6,127 bases of DNA from Sulfurospirillum arcachonense (GCA_015662785.1 DQTM01000036.1:1-6127); one strand, 5' to 3'. Shown: positions 1 through 4,590, numbered from the stretch's first letter. A program made the numbers and translations. Notes: generated from the sequence alone by a model not told the origin.

Positions 1-34
1 AGATTACCTATGCTTGTGCTTAAGGGGTGTTTAG

Positions 35-74
35 TAAAAATTTTAAGCCACCTTATTGGTGGTGTAAATTTTTA
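35..74 (-). terminator. Imperfect hairpin, probable bidirectional terminator
   Basis: CCACC (48-52) and GGTGG (58-62) form a 5-bp GC-rich stem around a 5-base loop. A/T-rich arms (35-46 against 64-74) extend it, with one mismatch and one bulge. Read on the minus strand, the stem is followed by CTTAAAATTTTT. It lies about 75 bases beyond the last minus-strand stop (147), where an operon terminator would be expected. The T tract is interrupted and both strands end in T-rich sequence, so it may act in both directions or protect the end of another transcript. Called from inspection only. Confidence 0.5.
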
Positions 75-146
75 ATGAATGTGCCCTGAGTGCAATGATA
101 GATAATATTTTTAATTTTCTATTGCATAATTTGGGATTATATTATA

Positions 147-296
147 TCATTTTTCTATCAAACTATTTACACTATTTAAAATCTTTTCCAATTCATTTTT
201 TAGCTCAAATATATTGTTCAAAATGTTTATGGCTAATTGATCATTGCTTTCATAATCTTGGGCTATTTCGTTTCTTAAATCTCTCAATTCATACAT
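147..296 (-). pseudogene. C-terminal remnant of HepT-like HEPN toxin, catalytic His replaced by Gln
   Basis: This 49-codon frame begins MYELRDLRNEIAQDYES and continues as a charged helix rich in Leu and Ile. It matches the end of HepT-like HEPN ribonucleases, whose active site is RX4HXY. Here the motif is R8-NEIA-Q13-D-Y15: Arg and Tyr are kept, but the His position is Gln (codon CAA, one base from CAC or CAT). HepT proteins are usually about 110-150 residues, so roughly the first two thirds is missing. The ATG overlaps the 3' end of the upstream MntA-like gene by 8 bases (GATGTATGA), so the short frame could still be translated by coupling. The likely explanation is an internal deletion joining the end of mntA to the end of hepT, leaving a toxin without nuclease activity. 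In known MntA/HepT pairs the Tyr of this motif is the AMPylation target. Family assignment rests on the motif and on the neighbour. Confidence 0.6.
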
Positions 297-513
297 CAAT
301 TTTTTGCTCACCTAACTCTCTTTTTATTTTAGCTAAAAATTTTATTTTGTTTTTAAATATATTTATTTTGTTTTCAATAACTAAATACAAATCAATATCA
401 CCACCTTTTTTACTATCGTCAACACGACTTCCAAAAAGATAAATTTCACCCTTATCAAAAACCTCAGAGAAAGACTTTTTTATTACTTTTATATAGTTTT
501 TATTCAATCTCAT
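289..513 (-). CDS. MntA-like minimal nucleotidyltransferase (antitoxin), C-terminally shortened
   Basis: A 74-residue protein of the minimal nucleotidyltransferase (MNT) family. It carries LFGSR at 27-30 followed by DID (D39, D41), the GS-x9-DxD metal and nucleotide site, and EQKIDV at the end, which supplies the usual third Asp (D73). In MntA/HepT modules the enzyme neutralises the HEPN ribonuclease by adding AMP to a Tyr next to the active site. Relatives normally continue for 20 or more residues past the KIDV strand. Here a stop follows at once and the neighbouring HEPN frame begins inside the last codons, so both genes look cut by one deletion. The catalytic triad survives, but the fold may be incomplete. 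A ribosome site (AAAGGA) about 10 bases upstream supports the start. This is either a decayed antitoxin or a free-standing small nucleotidyltransferase. Confidence 0.75.
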   Translation of the reverse strand: MRLNKNYIKVIKKSFSEVFDKGEIYLFGSRVDDSKKGGDIDLYLVIENKINIFKNKIKFLAKIKRELGEQKIDV

Positions 514-521
514 TTATTGGT

Positions 522-535
522 TCCTTTGTGTTGTC
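522..535 (-). promoter_or_regulatory. Shared leader motif with RBS (GACAACACAAAGGA)
   Basis: Read on the minus strand this is GACAACA, two bases (CA), then AAGGA, upstream of the MntA-like start at 513. Near-identical leaders precede the Phd-like antitoxin (4541-4552) and the WecA-like gene (1506-1517), with a weaker version before the XRE gene. The AAGGA part is the ribosome site. The role of GACAACA is unknown; it may be the 5' end of the messages. Confidence 0.45.
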
Positions 536-536
536 T

Positions 537-545
537 ATTATACCA
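537..545 (-). promoter_or_regulatory. Extended -10 promoter element spanning the stop of the WecA-like gene
   Basis: The minus strand reads TGGTATAAT, an extended -10 (TGn plus TATAAT). It covers the last codon and stop (GTA TAA) of the glycosyl-1-phosphate transferase gene. It lies about 24 bases before the MntA-like ATG, close to the distance seen for the -10 boxes of the two other antitoxin genes (about 25 and 28). No TTGACA-like -35 is found at 16-18 bases upstream. It may be a toxin-antitoxin promoter whose -35 half was replaced by the end of the glycosyl gene. Confidence 0.4.
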
Positions 546-1494
546 TCTTTAAAAATTTCTTCATATCGATAAACCTTGTAACTATGTACAACATAACAAG
601 TGAAGTGACAAATGCTACTACTAAATTAGTAACAAAATATACTATACAGAAAAGAGCTATATTTAACAATACAGAGTACAACACCACTTTGCTATGACTC
701 CATCCACTTTGAGTTAGTCTTTGGTAAGCATGTTTTTTATGAGCTTGACTTAGTTTTTCACCGTTTTTATATCGTCTAAAAAGAGTCAAAGTAGCATCAA
801 ACCAGAAAAGTCCAAAAAGTATGATCCATATCCACAGGTTGTTTGAATCTTGATTTGAGTAGTAGATAGTAAATACTGCAACATTGTAGCCCAAAAGTGT
901 ACTTCCAACATCTCCCATAAATATCTTTGCTCTATGCCAGTTCCAAACTAGAAACCCTAAAACTGAAGCTATAAGAACTAAAAATAGACTATCGCCAAAA
1001 AGTAAAAAACCTGCAACTCCAAGAAAAACAGCTTCACTTCCTGCATATCCATCAATACCATCTAAAAAATTGTAAAGATTTATAAACCAAACTATAAGTA
1101 ATAGTGCAAAGGTATTTGTGATTATTTGATTTTCAAAAACTAATACTTTTTCAAGTCCACCTAGAAAATATAAACCTAAACAAGCTACAAATAACTGAAC
1201 AAAAATTCTTAATTTTGCACTCAATTCAAAGATATCATCAAAGAAACTTACTATAGAAATCATCATACCAACCAAAAGAGCATAAAATATATCTTTATCT
1301 ATCATGTCATACATGTAGAGATAGACAAGCCCACTAAACCAAGTAATAGCCAAAGCAATACCACCACCATGAGGGGTAGGAACACTATGGGAACTTCTCT
1401 CATTCACTTCTGCTAAAAGTGACTTTTTTATGGCATAGTTTTTAATCAAGTAGGTAAAAATAAATGAACCTATAAATAAGATGATATATATCAT
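538..1494 (-). CDS. WecA/WbpL-type polyprenyl-phosphate glycosyl-1-phosphate transferase
   Basis: A 318-residue polytopic membrane enzyme of the MraY/WecA glycosyltransferase family 4. It moves a sugar-1-phosphate (typically an N-acetylhexosamine or deoxy derivative) from a UDP-sugar to undecaprenyl phosphate, starting a lipid-linked glycan on the cytoplasmic face. Visible motifs in order: NERSSHSVPTPHGGG (31-45), FFDDIFELSAK (84-94, the DD pair), NLYNFLDGIDG (139-149, catalytic Asp region), AKIFMGDVGS (189-198) and AHKKHAYQRL (251-260). About ten hydrophobic segments separate them. The length and the HAYQRL-type cytoplasmic loop resemble WbpL more than the longer WecA, and the exact sugar cannot be read from the sequence. 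The start has an AGGAG site about 10 bases upstream and overlaps the stop of the hipA-like remnant by four bases (ATGA), implying translational coupling. Transcription probably comes from the XRE promoter near 1975-2003. The gene appears intact, and it plausibly supplies the lipid-linked substrate pathway for the PglB encoded upstream. Confidence 0.93.
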   Translation of the reverse strand: MIYIILFIGSFIFTYLIKNYAIKKSLLAEVNERSSHSVPTPHGGGIALAITWFSGLVYLYMYDMIDKDIFYALLVGMMISIVSFFDDIFELSAKLRIFVQLFVACLGLYFLGGLEKVLVFENQIITNTFALLLIVWFINLYNFLDGIDGYAGSEAVFLGVAGFLLFGDSLFLVLIASVLGFLVWNWHRAKIFMGDVGSTLLGYNVAVFTIYYSNQDSNNLWIWIILFGLFWFDATLTLFRRYKNGEKLSQAHKKHAYQRLTQSGWSHSKVVLYSVLLNIALFCIVYFVTNLVVAFVTSLVMLYIVTRFIDMKKFLKMV

Positions 1495-1634
1495 AAATAT
1501 CTAGCTCCTATGTTGTCGTTATGATGAGATTTTAAAATTAAACTTAAAGATTGTTGATTCAAATTAAATTCATTTGCATATGCTTTAAAGTTTAATATTG
1601 AAGATTTAACCTCATTTATAGTTTTTTGGGCATC
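1491..1634 (-). pseudogene. C-terminal remnant of a HipA-like toxin kinase
   Basis: Directly after the XRE antitoxin is a frame of about 48 codons with no start codon, reading DAQKTINEVKSSILNFKAYA and on to a TGA overlapping the ATG of the WecA-like gene. The amphipathic pattern (xxIxEVxxxIxNFKxYAxEF) resembles the final helices of HipA-family toxins, as I recall them. The upstream gene is of the HipB-like type that normally precedes hipA. At the expected hipA start there is an ATGA overlap with the xre stop (M-M-P-K-K-L then stop), but in a different frame from the tail. This fits an out-of-frame deletion removing about 380 or more residues, including the whole kinase core. What remains cannot be active. 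The assignment depends on position plus a short weak similarity; an unrelated non-coding spacer is the alternative. Confidence 0.5.
1506..1517 (-). promoter_or_regulatory. Shared leader motif with RBS (GACAACATAGGA) for the WecA-like gene
   Basis: The minus strand reads GACAACATAGGA, identical at 11 of 12 positions to the leader of the Phd-like antitoxin (GACAACAAAGGA, 4541-4552). The AGGAG core lies about 10 bases before the ATG at 1494, inside the last codons of the hipA-like remnant. It acts as the ribosome site; the reason for the shared GACAACA is not known. Confidence 0.5.
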
Positions 1635-1947
1635 ATTTTATAGAACCTCTTTTTTTTATACTCTTTACTTTTGCTTGTATAATTTCATCTAAAGAACCTA
1701 TGGGTTTCTCTTTGTGCTCTGCTATGTTTCCAAAGTCATCTAAGCACTCTAAAACTAAGGACAATTTTAGTAACGATTCAAGAGATATATGACCACTATA
1801 TTCAAATCGTTTAAGACTACCAAGTGATACACCACTTCTTTTTGATAACCCTGCTTGTGTTAAATTCAAAACCAGTCGTCTGTTTTTAAATCTAATTTTT
1901 AATTGTTCCATTGTAGATGTTGGTGTAGATATATTTATATTTAACAT
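1633..1947 (-). CDS. HipB-like XRE-family antitoxin/transcription regulator, toxin partner lost
   Basis: A 104-residue protein with a Cro/C1-type helix-turn-helix at about 18-70. The core is LTQAGLSKRSGVSLGSLKRF (29-48), followed by SGHISLESLLKLSLVLECLDD. It has an N-terminal STPT segment and a basic tail ending RGSIK, the full extent expected of the XRE partners that precede hipA. In HipBA modules such a protein binds operators over its own promoter and binds and restrains the HipA kinase. Here only a short hipA-like tail follows, so the regulator appears to be an orphan. An inverted repeat sits exactly between its -35 and -10 (1978-1997), suggesting it represses itself and, through the same transcript, the WecA-like gene. 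The ribosome site (AAGAGA) is weak; a second Met at residue 13 is an alternative start. The gene looks complete, with no missing HTH residues. Confidence 0.85.
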   Translation of the reverse strand: MLNINISTPTSTMEQLKIRFKNRRLVLNLTQAGLSKRSGVSLGSLKRFEYSGHISLESLLKLSLVLECLDDFGNIAEHKEKPIGSLDEIIQAKVKSIKKRGSIK

Positions 1948-1953
1948 GTTATC

Positions 1954-1964
1954 TCTTATGTGTC
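1954..1964 (-). promoter_or_regulatory. Degenerate copy of the shared leader before the XRE gene
   Basis: The minus strand reads GACACATAAGA, alignable to the GACAACAnAGGA leaders at 522-535, 1506-1517 and 4541-4552 with one missing A and a G-to-A change in the ribosome site. It lies between the -10 box and the ATG at 1947, as in the Phd-like antitoxin. It is weak on its own and meaningful only as part of the set. Confidence 0.3.
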
Positions 1965-1974
1965 TATTTTAAAT

Positions 1975-2003
1975 ATTATAGCTTATATATTAGCTATTGT
2001 CAA
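1975..2003 (-). promoter_or_regulatory. Consensus sigma-70 promoter of the XRE gene
   Basis: On the minus strand TTGACA (2003-1998), a 17-base spacer and TATAAT (1980-1975) match the bacterial consensus in both hexamers at ideal spacing, 28 bases before the XRE ATG. It is the only clear promoter before the XRE gene, the hipA-like remnant and the WecA-like gene. The 12 bases TATTTGACAATA around the -35 are identical in the promoter of the Phd-like antitoxin (4593-4582). Epsilonproteobacterial housekeeping promoters studied in Campylobacter and Helicobacter generally lack a conserved -35, so this form may reflect a transferred module. Confidence 0.85.
1978..1997. promoter_or_regulatory. Inverted-repeat operator in the XRE promoter spacer
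   Basis: ATAGCT (1978-1983) and AGCTAT (1992-1997) form a perfect 6-bp inverted repeat with an 8-base A/T spacer. It fills the space between the -35 and -10 boxes and touches the -10. A dimeric XRE regulator encoded 30 bases downstream is the obvious candidate ligand, and binding there would block RNA polymerase. The match is exact; the identity of the binding protein is inference. Confidence 0.6.
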
Positions 2004-2050
2004 ATAAGAGAAAATAAGAAATCATTGTATTTTATCTTTTAGAAGTTTAA

Positions 2051-4153
2051 CTATATTTTTAACTTAAACACTTTTGCACTTGGGTCTAGTATGACTGGCT
2101 CAAACAAACTTTTATCGTAGTTTTCAAATACAAAAAGCTGTATGTACGTTGAGTTCAGCATGGCTTCATCTAAAACTAAAAAAGTATTGTATGAACGCAT
2201 ATAAACAAGATAAAACTTTCCATCTTTATGTATGCTTTGTCTTTGTCTTATGAGTTTTTTGTTTTTGTCATAAGATGTTATCAAAAACTCTTTTACTTTA
2301 ACTTCTTGATTTCCTATCTTTAGCATTCCACTTTTTTTGTTAAATACTACCCCGCTTGCAAGATTTAATGTAACTTTGTCATCTTTGAACCTATTGGTCT
2401 GATAGAAAAAAGGTCTTCTGTTTGTCTTTCCAGTCATCAAATCTATATCACTAAACTTAGTAACAGTAGGCATAATCCCCATCATACGAAATGGAAGGTA
2501 AAAGTATATATCTCTTGTTTTTTTAGGCAAAGAACTCCCTACATGTAAAGAAGTTAAAAAGTCATTTGTGTCTTTAAAACCGTTATCCAAAGTCATATTG
2601 GCTATGTTTGTTCTGTTTCTATCACCATCATCCTCTTCCATCAAAAACCGTTGTTCAGTATACTCTACATCAAACCTAGCCAGTTTTGCAGAACTCTCTT
2701 GAGGATTTGTAAGCATATAACTCACTGGAAAATTCACTGCCCCACTATGCTTTCCACCATCTATAAGAGTATTGACATCGCTGTAGTAGCGTATAGGGTA
2801 ACCATAATCCCACCAAGCTACTACATAATCTTCTCGTTCAGCCATCTTTTGAAGTTTGTCCAAAACTGTTACTTCTTGTTTTGAAAAGACTGTTGGGACT
2901 TTGTAGGCTATTACATGTAAGACATTGGGATAGAGAATCGCCACTGTACATGTAGCGATAAAAACAACTTTGGCATAAGAGTTTTTGAGATAATCACTAC
3001 AAAAAAAGATAAGATATGAAATACCAAAAGCCAAAACAGGCACAGCATAGATAGTAAACCGTAGACCACCAACATAGGCTAAAAAGCCAAGCCCTACCAT
3101 AGGAAGTCCAAGTAACATGACCGGATAACGAATAGACATCAAAACATACCCCATACAAGAAAGTACAAATGTAACAGTATGCCCACTTATGCGGTTTGCA
3201 AAAGTTTCAAATGGTATCTTTCCTGCTTCTCGAACTGTTTGCATGACTGAGAAAAAGTGGAGTTGTAAATCTTCACCCATCACTTTAACGACATCTTGAA
3301 AAACATAACCTTTAAGCTGACCCCATATAGGAGAAAATCCACCCGTGAGTAAAAATAGTAAAAATGAAAATCCTAAAAAATGATATATATAAGAATCTAA
3401 CTTTTTACTTCTATATACAAAAAACACTACTATAACACCTATAAGTCTTACAAGATCAGGAAGTCCCATCATAGATATAAGCATGATTGCAAGTAGCTTG
3501 TACATGTAAAGATTTTTTCGCTCATAAACAAGAGCATAAAACAGTATCAAACCAAAAAATGCAAACTCTAGCGAGTAACTCTGCGGGTACCACCATCTGT
3601 AAGCTACTATCTCTAAAGCTGTAAACAAAAGATATTTCTCTTCATTGGTTTTTATAGCTAAGATAAGTGACCATAAAAGAAAAGTTGGAAAAACAATATT
3701 GAGCATGTCTGTATCAAAGTATCCTACCATAGTACGGTTGTAGTAACTCCATGCTATGCTTGCCATTAGTGCTGCTACAAATCCTATCTCTACTCTTTTT
3801 AGGCTATGTGCTATGAGTATCATAGGGATGACTACAAGAGAGCTTAAAAATACTGGTAAGTAAAGAATGACTGACTCAAAAGAGAAAGGCAATACAAACG
3901 CAAAAAATGCAGTCAGTTGTGCTCCTGCCCTTTGAACTGGAGAGAGAGCAAACTCACTAAAATCCCAGTTTAGTATGTCTCTAGCACCTTCTGCCCAGTA
4001 GTAACCATCGTTTGTGTTTATCATAAACTGATCGTTCCAAATGAAGTTTTCAACTCCTTGAAACTGATAAATCCAAATAAGTCTTACAACTACACTAAAA
4101 ATAAATGCTAAAGCTATGTATATCCAAGTTTTTTTATTTTTCATATCTATCAT
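2051..4153 (-). CDS. pglB: PglB-type N-oligosaccharyltransferase (STT3 family)
   Basis: A 700-residue (or 697-residue) bacterial STT3 homologue that transfers a lipid-linked oligosaccharide to Asn in D/E-x-N-x-S/T sequons of periplasmic and surface proteins. The N-terminal region of about 430 residues holds roughly 13 membrane helices, and the rest is a periplasmic domain. Key sites: NTNDGYYWAEGARD (46-59, catalytic Asp D49), YFDTDMLN (145-152, DxD), TVREAG with E309 in external loop 5 (equivalent of the catalytic Glu of the TIxE motif), WWDYG (447-451) and MMGIMPTV (557-564, MxxI-type sequon-binding motif). All are intact and the length equals Campylobacter PglB (about 713). The ATG at 4153 overlaps the stop of the PIN-toxin remnant (ATGA), but GGAGAG lies only 2 bases before it. 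The ATG at 4144 (Met4), 11 bases from GGAG, is the likelier start. No pgl glycosyltransferase genes flank it here. Transcription likely comes from the antitoxin promoter at 4562-4590. No clear terminator follows. Confidence 0.97.
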   Translation of the reverse strand: MIDMKNKKTWIYIALAFIFSVVVRLIWIYQFQGVENFIWNDQFMINTNDGYYWAEGARDILNWDFSEFALSPVQRAGAQLTAFFAFVLPFSFESVILYLPVFLSSLVVIPMILIAHSLKRVEIGFVAALMASIAWSYYNRTMVGYFDTDMLNIVFPTFLLWSLILAIKTNEEKYLLFTALEIVAYRWWYPQSYSLEFAFFGLILFYALVYERKNLYMYKLLAIMLISMMGLPDLVRLIGVIVVFFVYRSKKLDSYIYHFLGFSFLLFLLTGGFSPIWGQLKGYVFQDVVKVMGEDLQLHFFSVMQTVREAGKIPFETFANRISGHTVTFVLSCMGYVLMSIRYPVMLLGLPMVGLGFLAYVGGLRFTIYAVPVLAFGISYLIFFCSDYLKNSYAKVVFIATCTVAILYPNVLHVIAYKVPTVFSKQEVTVLDKLQKMAEREDYVVAWWDYGYPIRYYSDVNTLIDGGKHSGAVNFPVSYMLTNPQESSAKLARFDVEYTEQRFLMEEDDGDRNRTNIANMTLDNGFKDTNDFLTSLHVGSSLPKKTRDIYFYLPFRMMGIMPTVTKFSDIDLMTGKTNRRPFFYQTNRFKDDKVTLNLASGVVFNKKSGMLKIGNQEVKVKEFLITSYDKNKKLIRQRQSIHKDGKFYLVYMRSYNTFLVLDEAMLNSTYIQLFVFENYDKSLFEPVILDPSAKVFKLKI

Positions 4154-4163
4154 CTCTCCAAAA
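4144..4163 (-). promoter_or_regulatory. Ribosome binding site deciding the pglB start
   Basis: The minus strand carries GGAGAG immediately before ATGATAGATATG. The first ATG (4153) is only 2 bases from GGAG, too close for normal initiation. The second (4144) is 11 bases away, slightly long but workable. Met4 is therefore preferred. The site lies in the last codons of the PIN-toxin remnant. Confidence 0.45.
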
Positions 4164-4251
4164 ATTCTTTTGCTTTAGCATGATTTATACGACCCATGTC
4201 AAGGATATCCAATACTATGTTTGTATCAAAAAAAATATTTTTAGAGTCCAC
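4150..4251 (-). pseudogene. N-terminal stump of a PIN-domain toxin (VapC-like)
   Basis: A 33-codon frame from a GTG start that overlaps the antitoxin stop by 11 bases. It reads MDSKNIFFDTNIVLDILDMG and then RINHAKAKEFLER, then stops. FFDTNIVLDIL is the first strand and helix of a PIN-domain ribonuclease with its first catalytic Asp (residue 9), and R-x-x-H-x-x-A-x-x-FL is the usual next helix. Complete PIN toxins are about 130-140 residues with four acidic active-site residues; three and about 100 residues are missing here, so it cannot be an active nuclease. The TGA overlaps the first ATG of pglB. The position after a Phd-like antitoxin is exactly that of a type II toxin. The body of the toxin was probably deleted and the junction placed just before pglB. 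Confidence 0.75.
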
Positions 4252-4537
4252 ACTTTGCCTTTGCTACTTCTATCATCAACTCTTTTCCCTCTAAGCCTTT
4301 ATACCTATCTTCCATCTCATTTGAGCCTGCAAACCTCTCTACTTCATCAAGCCTATCTTGCAAGTCTTTAGATATCTTATGCTCTAAAAAAATTTTAAAC
4401 TCTGCTGCATACTTAGGAGATATAAACAATCCCTTATACTCATGAGTCTTTTTGTCTTCAACATCAACATAATCATAACCATCTAAGATGTTGGAATTTC
4501 TAGCCAAATCTCTCATACCGACTGTTGTTGTCATCAT
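4241..4537 (-). CDS. Phd/YefM-like antitoxin, PIN toxin partner truncated
   Basis: A 98-residue protein starting MMTTTVGMRDLARNSNILDG. The N-terminal VGMRDLARNSNIL helix, followed by YDYVDVEDKK and the strand YKGLFIS (35-41), matches the DNA-binding fold of Phd/YefM antitoxins. The acidic C-terminal half (52-98) would be the toxin-binding arm. Such proteins bind their own promoter as dimers and mask a toxin encoded just downstream. Here the downstream PIN gene survives only as a 33-codon stump overlapping by 11 bases, and pglB comes next. The ribosome site AAAGGA is only 3 bases from the first ATG (4537) but 6 from the second (4534), so Met2 is the more likely start. A consensus promoter lies 25 bases upstream. 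Assignment to Phd rather than another antitoxin class is from the sequence pattern and the PIN neighbour. Confidence 0.8.
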   Translation of the reverse strand: MMTTTVGMRDLARNSNILDGYDYVDVEDKKTHEYKGLFISPKYAAEFKIFLEHKISKDLQDRLDEVERFAGSNEMEDRYKGLEGKELMIEVAKAKCGL

Positions 4538-4540
4538 GTA

Positions 4541-4552
4541 TCCTTTGTTGTC
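4541..4552 (-). promoter_or_regulatory. Shared leader motif with RBS (GACAACAAAGGA) of the Phd-like antitoxin
   Basis: The minus strand reads GACAACAAAGGA just before the antitoxin start. It is 11/12 identical to the leader of the WecA-like gene (1506-1517) and closely related to that of the MntA-like gene (522-535). AAAGGA is the ribosome site; the GACAACA part lies near the expected transcript 5' end, downstream of the -10 at 4562-4567. Confidence 0.5.
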
Positions 4553-4561
4553 TTTATGAGT

Positions 4562-4590
4562 ATTATACAGCTTGGTATACTTATTGTCAA
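4562..4590 (-). promoter_or_regulatory. Consensus sigma-70 promoter of the antitoxin-pglB unit
   Basis: On the minus strand TTGACA (4590-4585), a 17-base spacer and TATAAT (4567-4562) match the consensus exactly, 25 bases before the antitoxin ATG. It is the only convincing promoter before the antitoxin, the PIN stump and pglB. The TATTTGACAATA block around the -35 is the same 12-mer as in the XRE promoter. Confidence 0.88.
4564..4579. promoter_or_regulatory. Short inverted repeat over the antitoxin promoter -10
   Basis: TATAC (4564-4568) and GTATA (4575-4579) form a 5-bp inverted repeat with a 6-base centre (AGCTTG), overlapping the -10 box. It is the right size and place for an operator of the Phd-like antitoxin. 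At this length in AT-rich DNA chance is possible. Confidence 0.35.

Noticed and set aside
1..75. Plus-strand frame open from the left edge to a TAA at 73-75
   Set aside because: Only 24 codons, no recognisable motif, and it passes through the hairpin. It could be a gene end but there is nothing to support it.
17..93. Integron attC site
   Set aside because: The inverted repeat and array of small cassette-like genes suggested it, but there is no GTTRRRY/RYYYAAC core pair at the ends and no similar site between the other genes.
95..442. Plus-strand open frame of 115 codons
   Set aside because: It is antisense to the MntA/HepT remnants, is made of Phe/Leu/Ile/Ser typical of the reverse of AT-rich coding DNA, and has no recognisable motif.
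2004..2050. Terminator after pglB
   Set aside because: Only A/T-only partial repeats are present (for example AAAATA and TATTTT); no stem with G-C pairs followed by a T-run.
2651..2884. Plus-strand open frame of 77 codons
   Set aside because: It lies wholly within pglB on the opposite strand and is explained as a shadow of that gene.
147..4251. Toxin remnants as sequencing frameshifts of complete genes
   Set aside because: A base error would leave the rest of each toxin in another frame, but there is no room: the neighbouring genes abut or overlap, so about 100-380 codons are physically absent.
4105..4371. Plus-strand open frame of 88 codons
   Set aside because: It lies antisense to the pglB start, the PIN stump and the antitoxin, all of which have family motifs; it has none.
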